Shown piece after piece: positions 11,075-18,582 of a stretch of 33,577 nt of DNA. Location of the stretch: contig NZ_LZIJ01000010.1 in NCBI RefSeq assembly GCF_001667115.1, forward strand, positions 1 through 33,577, in the 5' to 3' direction. The notes beneath the pieces were generated by a model. That model was not told the origin of the DNA. It saw only the letters and a list, made by a program, of their open reading frames with translations, and ran no database searches. Origin of the DNA: Mycobacterium sp. 852002-51163_SCH5372311 (GTDB lineage Bacteria > Actinomycetota > Actinomycetes > Mycobacteriales > Mycobacteriaceae). Made by a program: the position numbers and the translations under genes. Each line of letters starts with the position of its first letter. The first letter of the stretch is position 1.

Positions 11075-12268
11075 TCACTCGCCCTTCACGTTGAGGATCT
11101 GGCGCAGCTCGAAGTCGATCTTGACCAGGTCGCGCGCGTCGTCCATCACCACGTCAATGTCCTTGTACGCCCCGGGGATCTCGTCGATCCACGCGTCGCC
11201 GTGGCGGTACTCGATGCCACGCATCGCCTGCGCCAGATCGTCCGCAGTGAAACGCCGGCGGGCCTCCGTGCGCGAAAAGCGCCGGCCCGCACCGTGCGGG
11301 GCGCTGCACAAGCCGGCCTTGTTGCCGAGGCCGGCGACAATGTAGGAGCGGGTGCCCATGCTGCCCGGAATGACCGCCCGCACACCATTGTTGGCGTTGA
11401 TCGCGCCCTTGCGGGTGATCCAGACGTCCTTGCCGCCGTGGTTTTCCACCGTCGTGTAGTTGTGGTGACAATTCACCCGGTCGGCCTCGATACCGGCGGG
11501 GTCGTCGTTCATGTGCTCGGCGAGAACCTGCCGGAAGCGGTCCATCATCTCGGCCCGGTTGGCCAGCGCGAATGCCTGTGCCCACCTCAGTTCGGTGATG
11601 TAGCTGGTGAATTCACGTGTGCCCTGCGGCAGGTACGCCAGGTCCGGGTTCGGCAGCTTGATCCAGAACTGCGCCATCAGCTGCCGGGCGATCTTGATGT
11701 GGCGGTTGGCGATCCTGTTGCCGACGCCGCGGCTGCCGGAATGCAGGAACATCCAGACGTGATCGTTGTTGTCGAGGCACAGCTCGATGAAGTGGTTACC
11801 GCCGCCGAGGGTGCCCATCTGTAGGCGCCAGTTGGGGGAGTGGCGCAGGTCGACTCCGCTCGACTCTGCCTGGCGTTCCAGGGATTCGATGCGCTCGGCG
11901 GTGAAGTCGAAGCGGTCTGCGCGGTCGTTGTAACCGCCCTTGCTCATCGGAATGGCCGACTCGATGGAGCAGCGTACTTCCCGCAGCGGCAGATCGGCGA
12001 TGTCGTCCTTGGTGTACTTGGTTCGCGCGGCGATCATGCCGCAGCCGATGTCCACGCCCACCGCGGCGGGGATCACGGCACCCAATGTCGGGATCACCGT
12101 CCCGACCGCGGAGCCCTTACCGGTGTGGGCGTCGGGCATCAGCGCAACATGCGGGTGCACGAACGGCATTGCTGCGGTCTGCTTGGCCTGTTCGATTGTG
12201 CTGTCGTCGATCTGTGAGGCGAAGTTGAGCAACTTGTGCCCGCCGACGCGCTTCATAGGACCAATCAT
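11075..12268 (-). CDS. rtcB: RtcB-family RNA ligase
   Basis: A 397-residue RtcB-type ligase, which joins RNA 2',3'-cyclic phosphate or 3'-phosphate ends to 5'-OH ends using GTP and Mn2+. The expected active-site elements are present: VDIGCGM (Cys76), GGGNHFIEL (His159), LHSGSRG (His176), NCHHNY (His268/269) and the guanylylation motif APHGAGRRFSR (His325 as nucleophile by family analogy). The start is ATG 12268 (MIGPMKRVGGHK) or ATG 12256 four codons later; upstream codons do not resemble the family. It follows echA16 on the same strand after 47 nt and ends 9 nt from ugpC. Its biological substrate in mycobacteria (RNA repair after cleavage, tRNA healing) is not shown by sequence. Confidence 0.9.
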   Translation of the reverse strand: MIGPMKRVGGHKLLNFASQIDDSTIEQAKQTAAMPFVHPHVALMPDAHTGKGSAVGTVIPTLGAVIPAAVGVDIGCGMIAARTKYTKDDIADLPLREVRCSIESAIPMSKGGYNDRADRFDFTAERIESLERQAESSGVDLRHSPNWRLQMGTLGGGNHFIELCLDNNDHVWMFLHSGSRGVGNRIANRHIKIARQLMAQFWIKLPNPDLAYLPQGTREFTSYITELRWAQAFALANRAEMMDRFRQVLAEHMNDDPAGIEADRVNCHHNYTTVENHGGKDVWITRKGAINANNGVRAVIPGSMGTRSYIVAGLGNKAGLCSAPHGAGRRFSRTEARRRFTADDLAQAMRGIEYRHGDAWIDEIPGAYKDIDVVMDDARDLVKIDFELRQILNVKGE

Positions 12269-12315
12269 GGCCCGCAACCGTCCAGAAAGCTTCCGAATTT
12301 TTACGTGTCCCAGCG

Positions 12316-13065
12316 TTAGCGCACCTGGGACCGTCCGCGCTGCAGCACGGCCTCGCGATTGGCGGCGATGTCGTCGCCGCTGGTCCGGAATTGCCTGGCC
12401 GCCATCGCTTCCAGCCACAGCCCCTCGCTCGTCGCTGATTCGTCGATCCGGTGGTATGACGCCAGCAACGCCCGTACCGCGTTCTGGTTGTTGCCGACAA
12501 TGGTGGTCGCCACCTGCCGCGCGGCGGTGAGCAGCTGATCGTGTGGCACCACCTCGGTAACGAGACCGGCCCGCAGCGCGTCGGCTGCGGACAGGTAGTC
12601 CCCGGTCAGGCTCATCCGCCGGGCCAGGCCCACCCCAACCTTCTGTGGCAGGCGCACACTCAGTCCCCAGGTGGGCAGCAGACCCACCCGGGCGTGGGTG
12701 TCGGCGAAGCGCGCCTGCTCGGAGGCGATGACGATGTCGCAGTAGAGGACCAGCTCCAGCCCGCCGGTGACCGCGGCGCCGTTGATGGCGCCGATCACCG
12801 GCTTGGTCATCGCGGGCCAGCGCGGCGAGATGTCCGGCAGCGCCGACTGGCCGCCCAGTTCCTTGAGGTCCAGTCCGGCGCAGAACACCGGGTCGGCGCC
12901 GGTGACGATGACGACGTCCACGCCGTCGTCGGTCTCCGCGTCGGTCAGCGCCCCGAAGAAGCGGTCCCGCAGCGCTGCGGACAACGCATTGCGGGATTGT
13001 GGCCGGTTGAGGGTCAGCGTGCGCACCCGTTCGTCAGTGTCGATCAGCAGGATGTCGTCGGTCAT
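12316..13065 (-). CDS. echA16: Enoyl-CoA hydratase/isomerase family protein (EchA16)
   Basis: A 249-residue crotonase-fold protein, equal in length to M. tuberculosis EchA16. The oxyanion-hole segments FCAGLDLKEL (61-70) and INGAAVTGGLEL (94-105) and the first catalytic-type glutamate (Glu104 in GGLELVLYCD) are present. The second catalytic glutamate of true hydratases, in the QPEILLG motif of the rat enzyme, is replaced: the segment reads FADTHARVG with His124 at that position. The protein may therefore be an isomerase, thioesterase-like or otherwise altered crotonase rather than a standard 2-enoyl-CoA hydratase. ATG 13065 lies 45 bp from the divergent vapB22 start, so promoters of the two overlap. 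Confidence 0.88.
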   Translation of the reverse strand: MTDDILLIDTDERVRTLTLNRPQSRNALSAALRDRFFGALTDAETDDGVDVVIVTGADPVFCAGLDLKELGGQSALPDISPRWPAMTKPVIGAINGAAVTGGLELVLYCDIVIASEQARFADTHARVGLLPTWGLSVRLPQKVGVGLARRMSLTGDYLSAADALRAGLVTEVVPHDQLLTAARQVATTIVGNNQNAVRALLASYHRIDESATSEGLWLEAMAARQFRTSGDDIAANREAVLQRGRSQVR

Positions 13066-13098
13066 AGGAGCAACCGTAGCCAGGATCGATCGGACCAG

Positions 13099-13104
13099 TA
13101 TGCT
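13099..13104 (+). promoter_or_regulatory. -10 box of vapBC22
   Basis: TATGCT fits TANNNT and ends 6 nt before the ATG at 13111, consistent with a leaderless vapB22 transcript. The segment GCTAGC and CATATG around it are short palindromes where the VapBC complex could bind to autorepress, as is usual for this family; that is inference. Confidence 0.35.
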
Positions 13105-13110
13105 AGCCAT

Positions 13111-13338
13111 ATGACCAGAAAAATGACCGCTACCGAGGTGAAGGCGAAAATCCTCGCCCTGCTTGACGAAGTCGCAGAAGGCGAGGAAATCGAGATCACC
13201 AAACACGGCCGCACCGTGGCCCGGCTGGTGTCGGCGACCGGATCTCACCCCCTGAAGGGCCGGTTGTCCGGAGTGGCGATGACGGCCGCCGATGACGACG
13301 AGCTATTCACCACCGGCGTCTCCTGGAACGCTTCGTGA
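13111..13338 (+). CDS. vapB22: VapB22-like antitoxin
   Basis: Small antitoxin of a type II toxin-antitoxin pair, 75 residues from ATG 13111 or 71 residues from ATG 13123 (MTATEVKAK), the latter matching the M. tuberculosis VapB22 length. It is a Phd/YefM-type N-terminal DNA-binding domain (ATEVKAKILALLDEVAEGEE, ITKHGRTVARLV) with a C-terminal toxin-neutralising tail that includes DDDELFTTGVSW. The stop overlaps the vapC22 GTG by 4 nt (GTGA), the usual arrangement for co-translation. Start 13111 is favoured only by the position of the -10 box. Confidence 0.9.
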   Translation: MTRKMTATEVKAKILALLDEVAEGEEIEITKHGRTVARLVSATGSHPLKGRLSGVAMTAADDDELFTTGVSWNAS

Positions 13339-13727
13339 CGACGGTGCTGCTTGACACCCATGTGGTGCACTGGTGGGCGGCCGAGCCGGACCGGCTCAGC
13401 CAAGCCGCGGCGCACGCCGTGGAACAGGCCGACGAGCTCGCGGTTGCCGCGATCACGTGGTTCGAACTGGCGTGGCTCGCCCATCACGAGCGCATCCGAC
13501 TCACGATCCCGGTTCGGTCCTGGTTGCAGCGACTCGCCCGGCACCTTCGCACTGTAGGCATCACCCCCTCGGTGGCCGCGACCGCGGTTTCGCTTCCGTC
13601 GTCGTTCCCCGGCGACCCAGCCGACCGATTGATCTACGCGACCGCCGTAGAGAACGGCTGGCGATTGGTGACCAAGGACAAGCGGCTGCGGAGTCATCGG
13701 CATCCGCGTCCGGTCACTGTTTGGTAG
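13335..13727 (+). CDS. vapC22: VapC22-like PIN-domain ribonuclease toxin
   Basis: A 130-residue PIN-domain endoribonuclease, the toxin partner of VapB22. The four acidic metal-site positions are intact: Asp7 (VLLDTHV), Glu44 (TWFELAW), Asp97 (PADRLIYATA; Asp94 nearby) and Asp115 (VTKDKRL). VapC toxins cut specific tRNA or rRNA sites in an Mg2+-dependent way; the target here cannot be read from sequence. The GTG start overlaps vapB22. Length and sequence agree with the M. tuberculosis VapC22, so the locus appears functional. Confidence 0.92.
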   Translation: MTTVLLDTHVVHWWAAEPDRLSQAAAHAVEQADELAVAAITWFELAWLAHHERIRLTIPVRSWLQRLARHLRTVGITPSVAATAVSLPSSFPGDPADRLIYATAVENGWRLVTKDKRLRSHRHPRPVTVW

Positions 13728-13748
13728 GCGGCGCTTATGGTTGAGGGC

Positions 13749-13997
13749 ATGTGCCGGAACATCACCGAACTGCGCGGATTGCAGCCCGCGGCCACGGCCG
13801 AGGAGATCGCGGCGGCGGCGCGCCAGTATGTGCGCAAGGTCAGCGGCATCACCCACCCGTCGGCGGCTAATGCCGAGGCGTTCGAGGCAGCGGTCGCCGA
13901 GGTCACCGACACGACGACCCGGCTGCTGCAAGCGCTGCCGCCGCGGCGCCAGCCGCCCAAGACGGTGCCGCCGTTGCGCCGACTCGGCGTCGGATGA
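13749..13997 (+). CDS. DUF2277 family protein
   Basis: A small protein of 82 residues starting MCRNITELRGLQPAATAEEI. The opening MCRNI and the segment AARQYVRKVSGITHPSAANA are characteristic of DUF2277, a widespread family of unknown function. I chose ATG 13749 because the family begins MCRNI; ATG 13737 in the same frame would add 4 residues. A TATGGT box (13736-13741) ends 7 nt before the ATG and could be a leaderless -10. The stop overlaps the start of the next gene (ATGA), so the two are probably expressed together. No catalytic motif can be named. Confidence 0.8.
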   Translation: MCRNITELRGLQPAATAEEIAAAARQYVRKVSGITHPSAANAEAFEAAVAEVTDTTTRLLQALPPRRQPPKTVPPLRRLGVG

Positions 13998-14554
13998 CGC
14001 AGGTTGCCACCGCCCCCGCGCTCAAGGAGTGGAGCGCGGCGGTGCACGCGCTGCTCGAAGGACGTCAGCGGATCCTGTTGCGCAAGGGCGGCATCAACGA
14101 GAAGCGGTTCGAAGTGGCCGCCCGCGAATTCCTGTTGTTCCCGACGGTCGCGCACAGCCACGCCCGACGCGTGCGGCCCGAACACCGTGACCTGCTGGCC
14201 CCGGCGGCCGCGGACAGCACCGACGAGCATGTGACGCTGAGGGCGGCCGCGAAAGTGGTTGCGGCGCTTGAAGTCAACCGGCCTGACGGCCTGCGGGAAA
14301 TCGAAGACCTGCACATCTGGACCGCTGAGTCGGTGCGCGCCGACCGGCTCGACTTCCGGCCGAAGCGCAAGCTGGCCGTGCTGGTAGTCCAGGCGATTCC
14401 GCTGACCGGGCCGGTACGGATAATCCGCACCCCGGAATACGCCGGTTGCGCCAGCTGGGTCCAGCTTCCGGTCGAACCCACCTTGGGTGCGCCGGTACAC
14501 AGCGACGCGGCGCTAGCGCAGGTCGCCGCCCGGGTTCGCGACGCCGTCGGATGA
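13994..14554 (+). CDS. DUF1802 family protein
   Basis: A 186-residue protein resembling DUF1802 proteins: KEWSAAVHALLEGRQRILLRKGGINE at the N-terminus, a conserved FLLFPTVAHSH segment around residue 50, and an Arg/Glu-rich middle. The family function is unknown. The ATG overlaps the DUF2277 stop by 4 nt. The 3' end overlaps the convergent hydrolase gene by 42 bp, so the two transcripts would be complementary over their ends. I have not identified a catalytic residue. Confidence 0.78.
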   Translation: MTQVATAPALKEWSAAVHALLEGRQRILLRKGGINEKRFEVAAREFLLFPTVAHSHARRVRPEHRDLLAPAAADSTDEHVTLRAAAKVVAALEVNRPDGLREIEDLHIWTAESVRADRLDFRPKRKLAVLVVQAIPLTGPVRIIRTPEYAGCASWVQLPVEPTLGAPVHSDAALAQVAARVRDAVG

Positions 14555-16180
14555 GGCATCGACCGGAAGCACCAGCCGGGAGCGCCCAAAGTGCACCGAA
14601 TGGGTGACCGTCTGCGCTTGCCGGGCCGTCAGCAGAGGTTCGTCGCTACCCAGATTGCGCGCGTAGCGCGGGAACCAGCTACCGGTCACCAGCACGCGGA
14701 TACGTGAGCCCGCCCGGAACCGGTGCGCGGTGGCGTCGAGTTCGAGGCTGACCACCGCATCCCCGGGATCCAGTCGCCGATAACAGTCGCTGACGTTGCG
14801 CGACCGGCCTTTCGGGTCGACCTCGCTCACCCGGACGAACAGGTCGACGTGGGGATTGTCCGAGGTGTGCGCCAACTCGACGACGGGATTCCCGTACACG
14901 CAGACATCCTCGGTGAGGGTGGCGCTGGTAAAGGCGAGCACGTCTGCGCGCGACGCGAGCCGGGTGTCGTTGCGGTACCCCCCGCGTGGGGACAGCAACG
15001 GTCCGCCGGTGGTCGGCGTCGGGTCGGCGGGGTCATACCGAAACGTTGCGGGTGCGGCGCTGGATTGCGGCGCGACCTTGCCGAGGCCGCCGCCGGGCTG
15101 AAGGTACAGGGCGCAATCGGTCGTAGCGGGTGGCCAGTCGGGCAGGTCGCGCCAGCCCTGATTGGTGACGAAGACGCGCACGGCGCTGCGCTGCACGGCC
15201 GGCGCGCCACCGAGGTGAGCGTCAAGCCAGTCCAGTGATTCGCGGGAGGTGGTGGGCAGCGCCCCGAAGACCATGTCGATGTGTGTCCAGGGGCCGATGG
15301 TCACCGCGACGTCGACCCCTCGGTCGCGCAGGCGCCGGTACTGCTCCAGCGTTTGGCGCAGAAAGATGTCCTGCCAGCCGCTCAGCAGCAGCACCGGCAC
15401 TTGCACGCGGTCCAGCGCGGCGGAGCACCGCATCGGGCCCCAAAACGGGTCGTCGGCGGCGGGGTGTTCGATCCACGACTCGAACCAGGGCGCGCCCGCG
15501 CCCAGCAGGGACCGGGCCGACGTACCGATCGGCAACTCGCGGATCGCCCGTTCCACTTTGCGCGGCGCTGTCATCAGGCGAATCCTGGCCCGCAGCTGAT
15601 GGGGATCCTCCTGGTGGCAAACCAGATCGCTCCAGCTCAGGCAATCGTTGATCGCAAAGGAGCCGGTGCCCCACACCGACGCACTGAAGTCGTGCGGTCC
15701 CACGGTGATCACGGATGCGGCAAGCTCCGGCGGCGGATCCTGCAGCAGTGCCCACTGGGTGAAACCGAGGTACGACAGTCCGACAGTGCCGAATCGGCCG
15801 GTGAACCACGGTTGTTCACGCAGCCACGCAACTGTGTCCGCACCGTCGGCGGCCTCGTTGACCATCGGCTCGAAAACGCCGCCCGACCCGAACGTCCCAC
15901 GCACGCTCTGCAGCACCACGTGGTACCCGCGAGTGGCATACAACCGGCCAAACATCAGCGAGAAGGGGAACTCTCGGCCGTAGGGTCCGCGCACCAACAA
16001 GGTGCCGGCAGGGCGGTCAGTAACGGGGGCGTAGTGGTCGGCCACCATATCGACGCCGTCGCGCATGGGAATCCGGACGGGGCTCACGGTGAAGCGATTG
16101 GTCGCGCGCGGGAGACGCAAGAGCCGGCCCATGGCAGCGTCGCGGGCTCTTCTGATCTTGGTGCGCGCCCGGAGCTGCAC
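14513..16180 (-). CDS. CocE/NonD family hydrolase (S15 peptidase-like)
   Basis: A 555-residue serine hydrolase of the CocE/X-Pro dipeptidyl-peptidase (S15) type, matching in length and place the protein I know as Rv2800 in M. tuberculosis. The alpha/beta-hydrolase part starts at about residue 33 (VRIPMRDGVDMVADHYAP) and carries the nucleophile motif GLSYLGF with Ser136. The C-terminal third is a jelly-roll-like domain with FRYDPADPTPTTGG and VCVYGNPVVELAHTSDNP, typical of the family. No signal peptide is clear; the basic N-terminus MQLRARTKIRRARDAA may be untranslated if ATG 16129 (MGRLLRLPRATNRF) is used. Family members cleave esters, amides or acyl bonds; substrate unknown. Confidence 0.88.
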   Translation of the reverse strand: MQLRARTKIRRARDAAMGRLLRLPRATNRFTVSPVRIPMRDGVDMVADHYAPVTDRPAGTLLVRGPYGREFPFSLMFGRLYATRGYHVVLQSVRGTFGSGGVFEPMVNEAADGADTVAWLREQPWFTGRFGTVGLSYLGFTQWALLQDPPPELAASVITVGPHDFSASVWGTGSFAINDCLSWSDLVCHQEDPHQLRARIRLMTAPRKVERAIRELPIGTSARSLLGAGAPWFESWIEHPAADDPFWGPMRCSAALDRVQVPVLLLSGWQDIFLRQTLEQYRRLRDRGVDVAVTIGPWTHIDMVFGALPTTSRESLDWLDAHLGGAPAVQRSAVRVFVTNQGWRDLPDWPPATTDCALYLQPGGGLGKVAPQSSAAPATFRYDPADPTPTTGGPLLSPRGGYRNDTRLASRADVLAFTSATLTEDVCVYGNPVVELAHTSDNPHVDLFVRVSEVDPKGRSRNVSDCYRRLDPGDAVVSLELDATAHRFRAGSRIRVLVTGSWFPRYARNLGSDEPLLTARQAQTVTHSVHFGRSRLVLPVDASSDGVANPGGDLR

Positions 16181-16195
16181 GACGGTTGAGGCGAC

Positions 16196-16798
16196 TCAGA
16201 ACTTGTAGAACGGGGCGAGGTCGTTGGCGCGTTGCAAGTTGGTGGGCATGCAGTCGACCTCGGGGTTGGAGTAGACCGTCGAGAAGAACAAGGCCTGCTG
16301 GAGCACCCCGTAGCTGGTCTTGAAGGCCACCATGCAGGAGTAGAACCAGAAGCTGTTGTGATAGGTCGGCTTCATCACCCAGTACTGGGCGGCGCGGTGT
16401 CCCTGGATCGTGGTCTCGAGCGCGTCAGCGGGCAGCGTCTGCTCGTAGGTCCGCCAAATGATCGGTTCGACGGCCATCTGATAGTTGCCCGCGTCGAAGT
16501 GACAGCGCAGCCCGTCTTCGTGTTCGGGCGGAGTGAACGCCAACCCCAGCCGCTGCAGGGCGTCGAACGGGATGTCCTCGCACGCGTCGAACGGGCGCGG
16601 GTCGGTGGTTGCCACGATGGGGCTCTTCATGGTGGTTTCCACCGGCATCGGGGTTCTGATCGGTTGCGCGGTGGAGCGCAGCCGGACCGGCCCGTGTCCG
16701 CTCGCCGAGGGGGTGACGCCCTGCCAGCTGAGGGTGCCCACCGAAACAGCTGCCACTAATGCGGCAAGCGCTCCGATCAGTCGCAACCTGGTTAACAC
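16196..16798 (-). CDS. Putative exported/membrane-anchored protein (Rv2799-like)
   Basis: A 200-residue protein with an N-terminal hydrophobic segment LTRLRLIGALAALVAAVSVG followed by a Ser/Pro-rich stretch, so it is probably exported or anchored by one helix. No lipobox Cys follows the helix. The globular part contains DACEDIPFDALQRLGLAF, which resembles the DUF3558-type mycobacterial family, and four Cys residues that could form disulfides. The GTG at 16798 is chosen because AGGGGG lies 6-7 nt upstream. It sits directly upstream of and on the same strand as the hydrolase gene (15-nt gap), so the two are probably co-transcribed. Function unknown; similarity to Rv2799 is from memory. Confidence 0.75.
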   Translation of the reverse strand: MLTRLRLIGALAALVAAVSVGTLSWQGVTPSASGHGPVRLRSTAQPIRTPMPVETTMKSPIVATTDPRPFDACEDIPFDALQRLGLAFTPPEHEDGLRCHFDAGNYQMAVEPIIWRTYEQTLPADALETTIQGHRAAQYWVMKPTYHNSFWFYSCMVAFKTSYGVLQQALFFSTVYSNPEVDCMPTNLQRANDLAPFYKF

Positions 16799-16866
16799 GA
16801 CACCCCCTGTGATCGGCGGTCCTTTGCCCGGACTATACAAGTCGGTTGCTCGCCGTCACAGTGAAA

Positions 16867-16882
16867 CTAGAACTTGTGCTAG
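16867..16882. promoter_or_regulatory. KstR-like palindrome between divergent genes
   Basis: CTAGAACTTGTGCTAG is a near-perfect palindrome. Its core TAGAACTTGTGCTA (16868-16881) matches the KstR operator consensus TNNAACNNGTTNNA at every fixed position but one (GTG for GTT). It lies between the minus-strand exported-protein gene (start 16798) and the phosphoesterase gene (start 16934). KstR controls cholesterol genes in mycobacteria, but other TetR-type repressors use similar sites, so the regulator is uncertain. Confidence 0.35.
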
Positions 16883-16933
16883 CTCGGCGGGCGTGCCGGT
16901 GGTGCTGCGGCCGGGCCGTTAGGGTGGTTATTC

Positions 16934-17911
16934 GTGGCTGGGCAAGAACCGGGGTGGAGGTCGACGAACGGCGGGCAACCGACGTTATGGGCGATCTCGG
17001 ACCTGCACACCGGTCACACCGGCAACAAACCCGTCGCCGAGTCGCTGAACCCGTCGTCGCCGGACGATTGGCTGATCGTGGCCGGTGACGTTGCCGAGCG
17101 CACCGACGAGATTCGCTGGACGCTGGACCTGCTGCGGCGGCGGTTCGCCAAGGTGATCTGGGTGCCCGGCAATCACGAGCTGTGGACCACCAGCCGCGAT
17201 CCGAACCAGATCTTCGGCCGAGCGCGGTACGAATACCTGGTCAACATGTGCGACGAGATGGGCGTGGTGACGCCCGAGCACCCGTTCCCGGTATGGACCG
17301 AGCGCGGCGGTCCGGCCACCATCGTCCCGATGTTCCTGCTCTACGACTACAGCTTTCTGCCACAGGGGGCGACCAGCAAAGCCGAGGGTTTGGCCATCGC
17401 GCGCCAGCGCAATGTGCTGGCCACCGATGAATTCCTGCTCTCGCCGGAGCCGTACCACACCCGCGAGGCTTGGTGTCGGGAGCGCCTGGCCAGTACCCGA
17501 GCCCGCCTCGAACAGCTGGACTGGATGACACCGACCGTGCTGGTGAATCACTTTCCACTGGTGCGAGAGCCCTGCGACGCCTTGTTCTATCCGGAGTTCT
17601 CGCTGTGGTGTGGAACCACCAAGACCGCGGACTGGCACACCCGTTACAACGCCGTCTGTTCGGTCTACGGCCACTTACACATTCCCCGCACCACCTGGTA
17701 TGACGATGTGCGATTCGAGGAGGTGTCGGTGGGCTACCCGCGCGAGTGGCGGCGCCGCAAGCCGTACAGCTGGCTGCGGCAGGTGTTGCCGGATCCCCAG
17801 TACGCGCCGGGTTACCTCAACGACTTCGGCGGACATTTCGTGATCACCCCCGAGATGCGGGCGCAGGCCGCCCAGTTCCGGGAACGGTTGCGGCAGCGGC
17901 AATCTCGATGA
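16934..17911 (+). CDS. Calcineurin-like metallophosphoesterase
   Basis: A 325-residue metallophosphatase with the standard motif set: ISDLHTG (Asp23, His25), VAGDVAE (Gly51-Asp52), WVPGNHE (Asn80, His81), VNHFPLVREP and SVYGHLH. These provide a two-metal active site for phosphoester hydrolysis. The orthologous gene in M. tuberculosis (Rv2795c) sits in the same operon with pptT, and the gene has been discussed as a partner of the phosphopantetheinyl transferase that removes the 4'-phosphopantetheine group (PptH); I state this from memory. The GTG start follows a TAGGGT box (16920-16925) by 8 nt. The stop overlaps the pptT ATG (ATGA, 17908-17911). Confidence 0.9.
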   Translation: MAGQEPGWRSTNGGQPTLWAISDLHTGHTGNKPVAESLNPSSPDDWLIVAGDVAERTDEIRWTLDLLRRRFAKVIWVPGNHELWTTSRDPNQIFGRARYEYLVNMCDEMGVVTPEHPFPVWTERGGPATIVPMFLLYDYSFLPQGATSKAEGLAIARQRNVLATDEFLLSPEPYHTREAWCRERLASTRARLEQLDWMTPTVLVNHFPLVREPCDALFYPEFSLWCGTTKTADWHTRYNAVCSVYGHLHIPRTTWYDDVRFEEVSVGYPREWRRRKPYSWLRQVLPDPQYAPGYLNDFGGHFVITPEMRAQAAQFRERLRQRQSR

Positions 17912-18582
17912 CGCCCGTCATGCTGGTGTCATCGGTGTTGCCCGACGCGCGGGACATGGCGTACGCGGAGTTGTACTCCGACCCGCCGGGGCTGTCCCCG
18001 CTGCCCGAAGAAGAGCCGCTGATCGCGAAGTCGGTCGCCAAGCGGCGCAACGAGTTCGTCACCGCCCGGCACTGCGCCCGCATCGCGATGGGTGAGCTCG
18101 GCCTGCCTCCGGTACCGATCCTGAAGGGCGACAAGGGGGAACCGTGCTGGCCCGAAGGCGTGGTGGGCAGCCTCACCCACTGCACCGGCTATCGCGGCGC
18201 GGTGGTGGCACGCAGTAGCGCGGTGCGCTCGGTGGGCATCGACGCCGAGCCGCATGACGTGTTACCCAATGGCGTGCTCGACGCGATCACGATCGACGAG
18301 GAACGTCACGAAATCACCACCCTGCCCGCGGGGCTGCATTGGGACCGAATCCTGTTCTGCGCCAAAGAGGCGACATACAAGGCCTGGTTCCCGTTGACGA
18401 AGCGCTGGCTGGGTTTCGAGGACGCTCACATCGTCTTCGACGTCGACAGCGAAGGGAACACCGGCGAGTTCGTCTCCAAGATACTGATCGACGGTGCCGC
18501 GCTGACCGGTCCCCCGCTAACCGCCCTGCGCGGGCGCTGGTCGGTGGAGCGCGATTTGGTGCTGACCGCCATCGTGCTGTGA
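17908..18582 (+). CDS. pptT: 4'-phosphopantetheinyl transferase PptT
   Basis: This 224-residue Sfp-type transferase activates carrier proteins for mycolic acid, polyketide and siderophore synthesis by attaching phosphopantetheine from CoA. The Mg2+/CoA motif VGIDAEPHD has Asp112 and Glu114, SLTHC is at 88-92, and [10 protein letters not shown] holds Glu154 and Lys158, matching the active site described for the M. tuberculosis enzyme. The sequence is recognisably close to that enzyme over its entire length. ATG 17908 overlaps the upstream stop; the stop overlaps truB by 4 nt. In M. tuberculosis this gene is essential and a drug target. Confidence 0.96.
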   Translation: MTPVMLVSSVLPDARDMAYAELYSDPPGLSPLPEEEPLIAKSVAKRRNEFVTARHCARIAMGELGLPPVPILKGDKGEPCWPEGVVGSLTHCTGYRGAVVARSSAVRSVGIDAEPHDVLPNGVLDAITIDEERHEITTLPAGLHWDRILFCAKEATYKAWFPLTKRWLGFEDAHIVFDVDSEGNTGEFVSKILIDGAALTGPPLTALRGRWSVERDLVLTAIVL

